Source: Rhodoferax sp. (lineage in GTDB: Bacteria; Pseudomonadota; Gammaproteobacteria; Burkholderiales; Burkholderiaceae_C). From it: a stretch of DNA of 44,715 nt. The notes below the pieces were generated by a model. It saw nothing but the letters and a program-made list of their open reading frames with translations, did not search any database and had not been told where the DNA came from. This document shows positions 8,992 to 18,074 of the stretch, one piece after another (position 1 is the first letter of the stretch; each line of letters opens with the position of its first letter). The stretch lies in NCBI GenBank assembly GCA_009693325.1, contig SHXM01000005.1, forward strand, positions 1-44,715, in the 5' to 3' direction. The translations under genes and the position numbers were made by a program.

Positions 8992-9225
8992 ATGCAACAC
9001 GCCCCCATAAGCCGGGCCCACTTGCTGCAGCATGCTGCGCGACTTGCTGGCATTTTTGAGGAGGTGCAGGCCCGCGCGCTCAATCGGGCACTGACAGAGC
9101 AATTAGACGACGCTATGCGAAGCGGCAATCTCAATAAAGCAAGCATGGCACAGCGCATGGCCACCAGCCGTTTCCAACTGGACCGCGTGCTGGGCCCTGG
9201 CAACTTGTCCATACAACTCGATACC
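8992..9225 (+). pseudogene. remnant of XRE-like HTH antitoxin/regulator (truncated)
   Basis: EEVQARALNRALTEQLDDAMRSGNLNKASMAQRMATSRFQLDRVLGPGNLSIQLDT matches the HTH antitoxin pattern (KA.MA.RM.TSR.QLDR.LDP.N.S..LDT) but the reading then becomes unrelated sequence. Confidence 0.55.
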
Positions 9226-9337
9226 AGGCCGGCGAGCTTTCGGTCATTCAAACCTGAAGTCCAGGGTTTCGCTTTGGTGGTGACGCTGCCCTCGTTATAG
9301 AACACATACGGCGCGCAGACCCCGTCGGGGTAGCGAC

Positions 9338-9799
9338 TCAGCTTTGCAGCCACAAATCCAACGGCATGCCCCCGGTGCCGATGACGAGTGGCTGCGCATG
9401 CCCAAACTGCTGCAAAAACGCGCTCAGGCCCGACACGTTGCCCACGTTGCGCCCGCTTTTGACTTCCAGCGCCTGCAGCGTTGGGCCATCCCGCAGCACG
9501 TAGTCCACTTCCTTTTGGCCGTTGTTCCAGTAATGGATGATGGGGTGGCGGCGGCTGTGCGTGAGGTGCCGGGCCAGTAGTACGGTGCCTACGGCGCTTT
9601 CTGCCAGTCGGCCCCACACATCGGGGCGTAATTGCGCGGCTTTCAGGCCCAAGCCTTGCGCGACCCAGTGGCAGCCCATCAGGGCATTGTTGAACACCTG
9701 CAGCTTGGGACTGGATGCCCGCTGGCGCACCACTTGGCCCATGTATTTGGGCAGGCCGCAGGCCATACCCAACTTAGAGCGCAGTATGCAAGTCGTCAT
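9338..9799 (-). pseudogene. C-terminal fragment of DUF4143 / AAA+ ATPase family protein
   Basis: YMGQVVRQRASSPKLQVFNNALM...WGRLAESAVGTVLLAR...IHYWNNGQKEVDYVLRDGPTLQALEVKSGR = DUF4143 C-terminal pattern; no P-loop ATPase part upstream. Confidence 0.7.
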
Positions 9800-10002
9800 G
9801 GCCGTTGCGGACCAGATCCACTATGACGCTGGCTCCAGCTTTGATGATCAATAGTTCAATGATCAATCGCTGTATAGGCGGCGTCCTTTTCCCGAGCATG
9901 ATGCGAGACGGCTTTGTGGCTGACCCTGGTCATTTGTGCGGGCGTTTTCAGAGATTTTTAGCCGGCGATTGATCGAAGCAACACAGGCACGACAATGTCT
10001 TG

Positions 10003-11070
10003 ATGTCTGCCAAATCGCCTCCCGTCGCACTACATGCCTTCGAGACCCTGACACCAGATCTGGTGATGGACGCGCTGGCCAGTGTGGGTCTGTATGGCGA
10101 CGGCCGGCTGTTGGCGCTGAGTTCCTACGAGAACCGGGTTTACCAGGTGCATCTGGAGGACGCCCAGGCGGTGGTGGCCAAGTTTTACCGCCCGCAGCGC
10201 TGGAGCGAGGCGCAAATACTCGAAGAGCATGCTCTGGCCGTCGAACTGATGGCCGCCGAAATCCCGGCGGTTGGCCCCCTGCTGCTGCAGGGGCGAACCT
10301 TGCACCAATTTGGCGACTTTGCTTTCAGCGTCAGCCCGCGCCGTGGTGGCCGGGCGCCGGAGCTCGATGATGCCGATGTGCTGGAATGGATAGGCCGATT
10401 TTTAGCTCGAATTCACAGCGTGGGCGCAGCGCGGCCTTTTGCTTGCCGGCCGGCCCTGGATTTGCACAGTTTTGGCACCGAGTCGCGCGACTGGCTGTTG
10501 GCCAACGACCGGTTGCCGCTGGACGTGCAGTCTGCCTGGGCGCGTACCGTGCAACAGGCGCTCGAGGTGATAGCGGCCTACCCGGTCCTGCAAGGGGCGG
10601 CGGCCCAGATGTCTGGAGCCCCTAAAGACGCTGGCGGGGCTGCCATCCAGCGCCTGCGCCTGCATGGTGACTGCCACCCCGGCAATATTTTGTGGACGCC
10701 GCTCGATGTGCCTGCCACCGCCGGCCCCGGTCCGCACTTTGTTGACCTCGACGACGCCCGCACCGGCCCGGCCGTGCAAGACCTGTGGATGCTGCTCAGC
10801 GGTGATCGGCAACAACGCAGCCGCCAACTCGGCGCGCTGCTGGACGGCTACGAACAGTTTCGGGAATTTGACCGACGCGAACTCGCCCTGATAGAGCCGC
10901 TGCGCACTCTGCGCTTGATTCATTACAGCGCCTGGCTGGCACGCCGCTGGCAAGACCCGGCCTTCCCTATCAATTTTCCCTGGTTTGGGTCTAGCGACTA
11001 TTGGCAGGGCCAGGTGCAAATGCTCGAAGAGCAGTTGGAAGCCATGCAAGAAGACCCGCTGGCAGCCTGA
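10003..11070 (+). CDS. srkA: stress response serine/threonine protein kinase SrkA (RdoA/YihE family)
   Basis: FETLTPDLVMDALASVGLYGDGRLLALSSYENRVYQV...VVAKFYRPQRWS..QILEEH, RLHGDCHPGNILW, FVDLDDARTGPAVQDLWMLLSGDR. Confidence 0.93.
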   Translation: MSAKSPPVALHAFETLTPDLVMDALASVGLYGDGRLLALSSYENRVYQVHLEDAQAVVAKFYRPQRWSEAQILEEHALAVELMAAEIPAVGPLLLQGRTLHQFGDFAFSVSPRRGGRAPELDDADVLEWIGRFLARIHSVGAARPFACRPALDLHSFGTESRDWLLANDRLPLDVQSAWARTVQQALEVIAAYPVLQGAAAQMSGAPKDAGGAAIQRLRLHGDCHPGNILWTPLDVPATAGPGPHFVDLDDARTGPAVQDLWMLLSGDRQQRSRQLGALLDGYEQFREFDRRELALIEPLRTLRLIHYSAWLARRWQDPAFPINFPWFGSSDYWQGQVQMLEEQLEAMQEDPLAA

Positions 11071-11094
11071 GCGGGCACCAGTCCGCAGCAGTGC

Positions 11095-11841
11095 TCAGGA
11101 GGCCACCGCTTGCACGGCGGACCCGAGCATGCTCAGGCCTGCGACCAACAGCAGGGCGTCCATCAGCAGCTCAAAGCGGGTCGCATCGATGCGCAGCACC
11201 AGTCGTTTGGCGATAAATGCGCCGGCCATCAAGGAGGCGCCAATCACCAGCCCCCGTGTCAGCGTGGCAAGCGGCAGCGCATCAAACGCCCGAAAGGTGA
11301 GGGCTTTGGCCCCGTAAACCGCCAGCGAGCCCATGGCCTCGGTGCCCAGGTAGGCGCCCTTGACCAGCCCGTAGGCCAAAAAAAAGGGTGCGTTGATAGG
11401 CCCGGTACTCACCACCACGCCGGTCACATAGCCGATTACCGCGCCCACGGCGGCCATGTGCCACAGGCGCAGCACCCATTGCTGGCGCGCGATCCAGCGG
11501 CGCAGCCCAATCATGCCGATGAAAAAAAGCCCGATTAGCAGCTCGACCAGGCCCGGCTCCAGGCTCAGCAACGTACGTGCGCCCACAATCGCAGCCGGTA
11601 TGGCGGTGACGCTGTAGGCGGCCGTGACGCGCCAGTCGACGTCTCGCCACCAGGCCAGCACTCGCGCGGCGTTTGCAAGAATCGCCGCAATAGCCATGAT
11701 GGGCACCGCCTCACGCGGGCCGAAAACCAGCACCAGAGCCGGCATCAACATGATCGATGTGCCAAACCCGACCACGCCGCCCACGGTGCCTGCCACCAGG
11801 CCCAGCATCAGCACCGAGGCCAGGCTCATGGCTGAGCCCAT
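11095..11841 (-). CDS. sulfite exporter TauE/SafE (TSUP) family membrane protein
   Basis: 248 aa hydrophobic; LVAGTVGGVVGFGTSIMLMPALVLVFGPREAVPIMAIAAILANAARV. Confidence 0.88.
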   Translation of the reverse strand: MGSAMSLASVLMLGLVAGTVGGVVGFGTSIMLMPALVLVFGPREAVPIMAIAAILANAARVLAWWRDVDWRVTAAYSVTAIPAAIVGARTLLSLEPGLVELLIGLFFIGMIGLRRWIARQQWVLRLWHMAAVGAVIGYVTGVVVSTGPINAPFFLAYGLVKGAYLGTEAMGSLAVYGAKALTFRAFDALPLATLTRGLVIGASLMAGAFIAKRLVLRIDATRFELLMDALLLVAGLSMLGSAVQAVAS

Positions 11842-11842
11842 G

Positions 11843-12295
11843 CTACTTGCCGTTGATGGCCAGTAGTTCTACCTCAAACAACAGGGTTGCCTTTGGAGGT
11901 ATCACGCCGCCGGCGCCGCGCTCGCCGTAGGCAATTTCTGGCGGGCAGGTCAGCTTGGCTTTACCGCCCACTTTCATGCGCTGCACGCCCTCGGTCCAGC
12001 ATTTGATGACCCCGCTCAGGGGAAACTCAATGGCCTCGTTGCGCTTGTAAGAACTGTCAAACTCGCGGCCATCAGGAAAAGTGCCGCGATAGTGAACCTT
12101 GACTTTGTCCGAGGCGCTGGGGCTGGCGCCCGTGCCGTCTTTGAGCGAACGGTAGACCAGGCCTGAGGGCGTCACCACCGCCCCCGCTTCTTTGGCCGCT
12201 GCTGCTGTGACGGTGTTGTCGGCCCAGGCGAGGTTTTGTGTGCACAACAGGCCGGAGGCGAGCGCGAGGGTGGCTAGGCGGGGGATGCTTGTCAT
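11843..12295 (-). CDS. FKBP-type peptidyl-prolyl cis-trans isomerase, secreted
   Basis: Signal peptide then VVTPSGLVYRSLKDGTGASPSASDKVKVHYRGTFPDGREFDSSYKRNEAIEFPLSGVIKCWTEGVQRMKVGGKAKLTCPPEIAYGERGAGGVIPPKATLLFEVELL. Confidence 0.95.
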   Translation of the reverse strand: MTSIPRLATLALASGLLCTQNLAWADNTVTAAAAKEAGAVVTPSGLVYRSLKDGTGASPSASDKVKVHYRGTFPDGREFDSSYKRNEAIEFPLSGVIKCWTEGVQRMKVGGKAKLTCPPEIAYGERGAGGVIPPKATLLFEVELLAINGK

Positions 12296-12489
12296 ATTTG
12301 GGGGGCGTGTCCGGATTTTTGTGTTTGAGGCGCTTGGGTAAGTCAGGATGCATTTTACGATCTAGCTTGGTCGATGGGGCGACAGCCGCGTTGGCTCAAC
12401 ACGCGGGCCTGCTGCTTACCTGCAAACTCGAGCACTTCCAGCCGCTCGGTCTGGCCTGCGTCGCCCCTTTGGCCACTCCAAACCTTGTT

Positions 12490-12687
12490 TTTCTGGCAGA
12501 GCCAGGCAAGCTGGATCACCATTTTCTAGCCCTGACCAAAGACACCGGCCTACCCAGCCGCTGCTGGACGGATGCCTACCTAGCGGCGTTTTCGCTGGCG
12601 ATCCAAGCCCGACTGATTTCGTTTGACAGCGATTTTCAGCGCTTTGGCGGTTTGGACTTTTTGCACCTTAGCGCGTCGCTGTCCTGA
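12490..12687 (+). pseudogene. C-terminal remnant of VapC-type PIN-domain toxin
   Basis: FLAEPGKLDHHFLALTKDTGLPSRCWTDAYLAAFSLAIQARLISFDSDFQRFGGLDFLHL matches the PIN C-terminus (WTDAYLAAFA...RLVTFD.GF..F.GL); no N-terminal PIN domain or antitoxin upstream. Confidence 0.65.
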
Positions 12688-13036
12688 ATTTTTTTGCTAC
12701 CAGTGTGTGCCACTATCGATTTGCCAAATCAGCCTCGAGCCCTGGTAGATACAGCGCAGGGTTTGATCATCCCGCAGCGGCAGCTTGATGCCACAGCAGT
12801 TCACCGGACCGGGCGCGGTGCCAGCCCGCAGCGATTCAGAATCGCCGATTCGTCCCGCAACTATCGGCTGCGCTGATCGACCTCAAAGTCAGTTGCCGGT
12901 TAGATCGCTCCGGTGGTTGGTGGCCCGTCCTGATCGTTGCCCTTGGCTTCTGGCAAATGCCCGCCGGGCCGCAGCCCCAGGCCCTTGTCTGTGCTAGCCT
13001 TTGGTACTCGACCACCAACAACTCAGGAGAACACCT

Positions 13037-14020
13037 ATGTCAACCCGGCGCTTTAGTTTGCTGCAATCTGCGGTTTTTGCGGTTTTTTTAATGCTTGGCA
13101 GTTATCCGGCCTGGGCCCAAACCGACTACCCCAGCAAGCCGGTCAAAGTGGTCGTGGCCTTTCCGCCCGGCGGGACCAGTGATGTGATGGCCAGAATGCT
13201 TGCCGACGAACTCAGCAAGAGCCTCAAGCAGCCCTTTGTGGTGGAGAACATTGGTGGCGCTGGTGGCACCATTGGCATTGAGCGGGCCCTGAAATTGCCG
13301 GCCGACGGCTACACACTGATCCAGACCGGCGTCGGCCAAAGTGCCGTGGCCCACGGGCTCGACCCTAATTTGCGCTACAACTCGATGAGCGACTTCATCC
13401 ACCTGTCACAAGTGCACTCGGGCCCCAATGTGCTGGTGGTGCACCCCGCCACGCCGTACAAGACGGTTGCCGATGTGGTCGACTTCGCCAAGAAGAACCC
13501 CGGCAAGCTGGACTACGGCTTTACCCATGCAGCCTCTGGCCACATGGCCATGGAGCTGTTCAAGCAAACCGCGGGCATTGAGCTCACTGGCATTCCCTAC
13601 AAGGGCGGCGGCCCCATGCTGATCGACCTGCTGGCCGGTGTGATTCCCACCATGTTCATCAACCAGGATGCGGCGCTGGCCCATGTGCGCGCTGGCAAGA
13701 TGCGGGCCATTGCGGTGAGCAGTGTGGCGCGCAACCCGCTCTACCCCGATGTGCCAACCATCGCTGAATCTGGCTACAAAGGTTTTGAGGCGCTGTCCTG
13801 GTCGGGCATGTCGGTGGCCAAGGGCACGCCGCAGGCGGTGGTGGACAAGCTCGAAGCCGCCATCTCGCAGGCCATGCAGTCAGACACCATTCGCCAGCGC
13901 ATGACTTCGGTCGGTTTTGTTGTGCCGCCCCAGGGCAGCAAGCACTACACCACCTTCGTCAAGTCTGAACTCGACACCTGGGTACGAGTGATTAAGACCG
14001 CTGGTATCAAGCCGGAATAA
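13037..14020 (+). CDS. Bug family tripartite tricarboxylate transporter substrate-binding protein
   Basis: RBS aggaga upstream of ATG 13037; signal peptide; YPSKPVKVVVAFPPGGTSDVMARMLADELSKSLKQPFVVENIGGAGGTIG. Confidence 0.95.
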   Translation: MSTRRFSLLQSAVFAVFLMLGSYPAWAQTDYPSKPVKVVVAFPPGGTSDVMARMLADELSKSLKQPFVVENIGGAGGTIGIERALKLPADGYTLIQTGVGQSAVAHGLDPNLRYNSMSDFIHLSQVHSGPNVLVVHPATPYKTVADVVDFAKKNPGKLDYGFTHAASGHMAMELFKQTAGIELTGIPYKGGGPMLIDLLAGVIPTMFINQDAALAHVRAGKMRAIAVSSVARNPLYPDVPTIAESGYKGFEALSWSGMSVAKGTPQAVVDKLEAAISQAMQSDTIRQRMTSVGFVVPPQGSKHYTTFVKSELDTWVRVIKTAGIKPE

Positions 14021-14071
14021 GGCCAGGCCCAGCGTGGCGGATGGCGCTTGCTGGTGCGGGCTTTTTGCGCA

Positions 14072-16054
14072 TCAAACCAGCAGCGCGTTAACCCGTTTCA
14101 CGTAGGCGGCCGGGTCGGCCGGCAGGCCGCCTTCGGCCAGCAGCGCCTGGTCGAACAGGATGTGCGCCAGGTCATGGAAGTGCACCGAGCCGTCGAGCTT
14201 TTTCACCAGCGGGTGCTCGGCGTTGACTTCCAGCACCGGTTTCACCTCGGGGGCGGTCTGGCCGGCCTGCTTGAGCATGCGCGCCAGCTGGGTGCTCATG
14301 CCGTGGTCTTGCACCACCAGGCAGGCCGGGCTGTCCACCAGCCGGGTGGTGACGCGCACGTCTTCGGCCTTGTCTTTGAGCGCCTCTTTCAGCTTGGCAA
14401 GCATGGGCTTGAAGGTTTCGGCGGCTTCTTCAGCCGCTTTTTTCTCGGCCTCGTCCTGCAGCTTGCCCAGGTCGACCGCGCCCTTGGCCACGCTTTGCAT
14501 CGGCGTGCCGTCAAACTCATTGAGGTAGTTCAGCGCCCACTCGTCCACGCGGTCGGTCATCAGCAGCACCTCAATGCCTTTTTTCTTGAAGACTTCGAGT
14601 TGCGGGCTGTTCTTGGCGGCGGCCAGGGTGTCAGCTGTGATGTAGTAGATCGATTCCTGGCCTTCCTTCATCCGCGCCTTGTAGTCGGCCAGCCCCACGC
14701 TCACGGTGTCACTGGTGCTGCTGGCAAAGCGCAGCAACTTGGCCAGCCGGTCCTTGTTGCCGAAGTCTTCGCCCAGGCCTTCTTTGAGCACAGCGCCAAA
14801 CTCGTTGTAAAACTTGGTGTACTTGCCGGCGTTGGCTTCCGCCGCCGCCTTGTCCTCTGCGCTCAGAACGTCGGTGACCTCGCCCTCGGCGGGCACAGGC
14901 ACCTGGTCATGGCGGGCCAGGTCTTCAAGCATGCCGAGCACGCGCTTGGTGCAGCCTTCACGGATGGCCTTCACGTCGCGGCTCTCCTGCAGCAACTCGC
15001 GGCTGATATTGAGCGGTAGGTCGGCCGAATCGACCACGCCTTTGACAAAGCGAAGGTAGGTGGGCATCAGCGCCTCGGCGTCGTCCATGATGAAAACACG
15101 CTTGACGTAGAGCTTGATACCGGCTGATTTGTCGCGGTTGTACAGGTCCATAGGCGCTTTGGACGGGATGTACAGCAGCTGGGTGTACTCGGTGCTGCCC
15201 TCGACCCGGTTGTGGGTGTGGGCCAAGGGCGGCTCAAAGTCGTGGCTGAGTTGCTTGTAAAACTCGGTGTACTGCTCGGCCGAGATGTCTTTCTTGGCCC
15301 GGGCCCAGATGGCATTCGCCTTGTTGACTGCCTCCCAGATCCCGGTCTTGACCATGGCACCAGGCTGGCGGCCGCCTTTTTCGTCGCTTGGGTTGATCAG
15401 CTCGCCGTCTTTCCACTCTTCTTTTTCCATCAGGATCGGCAGGCTGATGTGGTCGGAGTACTTGCCGATAATGCCTTTTAGCTTCCAGGCGCTGGCATAG
15501 TCCAGTGCGTCTTCCATCAGGTGCAGGGTGACGCTGGTGCCGCGGGCGGCGCGCTCAATCGCCTCAACCTCGAAGTCACCTGCGCCGCCGCTCACCCAGC
15601 GCACGCCTTCGCCGATGGCCAGGCCAGCATGGCGTGACTCCACCGTGATTTTGTCAGCCACGATAAAACCAGAGTAAAAGCCCACGCCAAACTGGCCGAT
15701 CAGCTGGGAGTCGGCTTTCTGGTCGCCCGAGAGCTTGGAGACAAAGTCTTTGGTACCGCTCTTGGCAATCGTGCCGAGGTGGTCAATCGCCTCCTGCTGG
15801 CTCATGCCGATGCCGTTGTCGGTGATGGTCAGGGTCTTGGCATCTTTGTCAAAACTGACCCGCACTTCCAGGTTGGGCGCGTCTTCATACAGGCCGCTGT
15901 TGTTAATGGCTTCAAAACGCAGCTTGTCGCAGGCATCTGATGCGTTGGACACCAGCTCCCGCAAAAAAATCTCTTTGTTCGAATAAAGCGAGTGGGTGAC
16001 AAGGTGCAGAAGCTGGGCTACTTCGGCCTGGAAGGAGAGGGTTTGCTTGCTCAT
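14072..16054 (-). CDS. htpG: molecular chaperone HtpG (Hsp90)
   Basis: 660 aa; [50 protein letters not shown]...ITDNGIGMS...[17 protein letters not shown]. Confidence 0.98.
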   Translation of the reverse strand: MSKQTLSFQAEVAQLLHLVTHSLYSNKEIFLRELVSNASDACDKLRFEAINNSGLYEDAPNLEVRVSFDKDAKTLTITDNGIGMSQQEAIDHLGTIAKSGTKDFVSKLSGDQKADSQLIGQFGVGFYSGFIVADKITVESRHAGLAIGEGVRWVSGGAGDFEVEAIERAARGTSVTLHLMEDALDYASAWKLKGIIGKYSDHISLPILMEKEEWKDGELINPSDEKGGRQPGAMVKTGIWEAVNKANAIWARAKKDISAEQYTEFYKQLSHDFEPPLAHTHNRVEGSTEYTQLLYIPSKAPMDLYNRDKSAGIKLYVKRVFIMDDAEALMPTYLRFVKGVVDSADLPLNISRELLQESRDVKAIREGCTKRVLGMLEDLARHDQVPVPAEGEVTDVLSAEDKAAAEANAGKYTKFYNEFGAVLKEGLGEDFGNKDRLAKLLRFASSTSDTVSVGLADYKARMKEGQESIYYITADTLAAAKNSPQLEVFKKKGIEVLLMTDRVDEWALNYLNEFDGTPMQSVAKGAVDLGKLQDEAEKKAAEEAAETFKPMLAKLKEALKDKAEDVRVTTRLVDSPACLVVQDHGMSTQLARMLKQAGQTAPEVKPVLEVNAEHPLVKKLDGSVHFHDLAHILFDQALLAEGGLPADPAAYVKRVNALLV

Positions 16055-16245
16055 AGGGAATGGGTTGTCTCAAAAAAACGAAATGCGCCGTCAAAGCGCC
16101 TGAGCCGGTTACCCGGACAGGCTGCAATTATGGGCGATAGCGGTGATTTCAAGCCGCGCCACGCCGCCTCGGTTGGGCGGGATTCTTGGCAATCAGCTGG
16201 CGCTGGGTTAGCGCCGGCGTGGCCGGCGCTATTGCCGGGCACTGG

Positions 16246-16482
16246 TCAGATGCCAAGCAGTTTCTTGGCTTCGCCCAGGGCTTTTATGGAGTCGTCGTGT
16301 TTGCCGGCTTTGTGCAATTTTTCGCCCTCGGCGCGCATGGCCTGCACTTTGGTCATGTCCGGGCCAGTCAGCACCGGCTTGGCGGCCAGTTTGGCATCAA
16401 TCGCCTTCATCTCGTTGGGGCAGTTGTGGGCAAAGGCCAGGGTGCTGGACAGAGCCAGCAGGGCGAAGAGGTATTTTTTCAT
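16246..16482 (-). CDS. small secreted/periplasmic protein of unknown function
   Basis: From ATG at 16482: MKKYLFALLALSSTLAFAHNCPNEMKAIDAKLAAKPVLTGPDMTKVQAMRAEGEKLHKAGKHDDSIKALGEAKKLLGI; clear signal peptide. Confidence 0.75.
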   Translation of the reverse strand: MKKYLFALLALSSTLAFAHNCPNEMKAIDAKLAAKPVLTGPDMTKVQAMRAEGEKLHKAGKHDDSIKALGEAKKLLGI

Positions 16483-16560
16483 GGGTGGATTAGCCGAAGA
16501 CACCAGAAAATTCTGGCAAACAATTGTTGTCATGGCGCCAGCCCTGCAAGCCTGGCCAAA

Positions 16561-16580
16561 GCAATACCCTTGGGTATTGC
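16561..16580. other. perfect 9-bp stem hairpin (possible terminator)
   Basis: GCAATACCC-TT-GGGTATTGC. Confidence 0.6.
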
Positions 16581-16586
16581 TGGGTC

Positions 16587-16718
16587 TTTAACCGAGATTG
16601 GCCATGCGGGTTTGGGTGCAGGCGGCTCATTCACGACCATTTTCGCCTCAGTCAGGACAAACTTCCTCGTCACTGCATCTACCTGCACGCCAAACGCTAG
16701 TGGACAAGCTCGGTTAAA
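16587..16718 (-). repeat. MITE-like inverted-repeat element, copy A (about 130 bp)
   Basis: Ends TTTAACCGAGATTGGCCATGCGGGTTTGGGTGCAGG ... CCTGCACGCCAAACGCTAGTGGACAAGCTCGGTTAAA are imperfect inverted repeats; the reverse complement matches copy B over about 75 nt. Boundaries good to about 2 nt. Confidence 0.75.
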
Positions 16719-17661
16719 AACGCTCGTGCGGCGCCAGGTAGCGCCACTGCCCGAGCGGCAGGTTGCCCAACATCACCTGGCCGATGCGCACCCGTTTTAG
16801 CCCCACCACCTTCAGGCCGACCAGCTCGCACATGCGCCTGATTTGCCGCTTTTTGCCTTCGGTCAGCACCACGCGCAACTGTTCGGGGTTTTGCCAGCTG
16901 ATCTTCGCTGCTTTGAGGGCTTGGCCGTCCAGACTCAGGCCGTGTCGCAGTCGCTCCAGCAGGGCCGGCGGAAACACCGCCTGCACGTTGGTGCTGATGG
17001 GGTCGTCGTCGTCCATGCGCAGCAATTGGCCGGGCTGCGGGTCGGCATTGGCTTGGCCGCTCTTGTCCAGCCCCAGGTAGACCACCCGCACCAGGTATTC
17101 TTTCTCCATCACCGAGTTTTCGCCAATCAGCTGGCGCGCTACCCGGCCGTCTTGCGTGAGCACCAGCAGGCCAATCGAGTCGATGTCGAGCCGGCCCGCC
17201 GGCACCAGGCTTTGCAGCTGTTTGGGGTGAAAGAAAAAGCGCGCATTGTCCTCGGCCCAGCGGTTTTGCGGCTGCACCAGGGTGATGGCCGGCAGGTGCC
17301 CGTCTTCGGCCTGGCCGCTGACAATGCCCATGGGCTTATTGACCAGGATGGTGACCTGATTGGCCTGCTGGCCCTGTGCTTGCGGGCTGACCTCGATGCG
17401 CACATCGGGTGCCACCTGCATGCCCATGGTGGCCACCAAGCCGTTGACCTTGACCCAGCCCTTGCCGATCCAGTCGTCAGCCTCGCGCCGCGAGGCCAGC
17501 CCCAGTTCGGCCATGCGCTTGTTCAGCCTCAGCGTGCCGTTGGGCCCGATGGCCGCGGTATTGGTCTGCCCAGCCGGGATCGGCGGCCGATTGGCTGGCG
17601 GCGCAGCACGCCGGAAGACGGGCGCTGCCGATGCGGTTCCGGACGGGTCGGATTGGGTCAT
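16714..17661 (-). CDS. RsuA/RluF-family rRNA pseudouridine synthase (S4 domain)
   Basis: RLNKRMAELGLASRREADDWIGKGWVKVNG (S4), NKPMGIVSG, LVPAGRLDIDSIGLLVLTQDG, EKEYLVRV, EGKKRQIRRMCELVGLKVVGLKRVRIG. Confidence 0.93.
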   Translation of the reverse strand: MTQSDPSGTASAAPVFRRAAPPANRPPIPAGQTNTAAIGPNGTLRLNKRMAELGLASRREADDWIGKGWVKVNGLVATMGMQVAPDVRIEVSPQAQGQQANQVTILVNKPMGIVSGQAEDGHLPAITLVQPQNRWAEDNARFFFHPKQLQSLVPAGRLDIDSIGLLVLTQDGRVARQLIGENSVMEKEYLVRVVYLGLDKSGQANADPQPGQLLRMDDDDPISTNVQAVFPPALLERLRHGLSLDGQALKAAKISWQNPEQLRVVLTEGKKRQIRRMCELVGLKVVGLKRVRIGQVMLGNLPLGQWRYLAPHERF

Positions 17662-17892
17662 TTGCTATAAATTCAGGAGCTTTGGCACCTGATTTTACAA
17701 GTGCTGAAGACTCAATAGCTGTTGATGACTGCAGGCCAACAGCCATGGCCTGAACCCCTCCTCTAGCCGCCCGGCCTCAGCGGTAGCGCGGTTCGGGCGC
17801 GGTGCTGTGCACCGGCCGCCGCAGTGGAGCCTTGCAGCCCGCCTCGGTGCCATTTTGTTGACGTGATGTGATCTGTCGTACCTGGCCGAGAA

Positions 17893-18074
17893 TTCAACCG
17901 AGATTGTTCATGAGGGTTTGGCGTGCAGGCCGATGCAGTGACGAGGCAGTTTTGTCCTGACTGAGGCGTCCATAGCTTGGGCTTTGGACAAGGAAGAAGG
18001 GCGGATGTGACTGTCAATGCGCGGCCTGCATCCAAACAGCACCGCAGGTGCGCCTCATGGACAATTTCGGTTCA
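17893..18074 (+). repeat. MITE-like inverted-repeat element, copy B (about 180 bp)
   Basis: Left end TTCAACCGAGATTGTTCATGAGG and right end CCTCATGGACAATTTCGGTTCAA are near-complementary; GTTTGGCGTGCAGGCCGATGCAGTGACGAGGCAGTTTTGTCCTGACTGAGGCG matches the reverse complement of copy A. Confidence 0.75.

Noticed and set aside
9825-9870. Short direct repeat ATGATCAAT...ATGATCAAT near 9.85 kb
   Set aside because: Too short and A/T-rich to claim a target duplication or att site without comparison genomes.
12694-12876. 60-aa ORF between the VapC remnant and the Bug gene
   Set aside because: No recognisable motif or clear RBS; likely non-coding or decayed sequence.
13037-14020. Solitary Bug-family binding protein as a novelty
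   Set aside because: Bug proteins are massively expanded in Burkholderiales; an orphan copy is ordinary.
16186-16800. 204-aa plus-strand ORF spanning the small periplasmic gene, copy A and the end of the pseudouridine synthase gene
   Set aside because: Partly antisense to real genes and passes through the inverted-repeat element; its similarity to ORF 17763-18035 (LVTAS.CTPN) is explained by the shared DNA repeat, not by protein conservation.
17661-17760. TTTGCTATAAATTCAGGAGC... segment upstream of the pseudouridine synthase, possible genus-specific intergenic repeat
   Set aside because: No second copy identified in the window, so it cannot be supported here.
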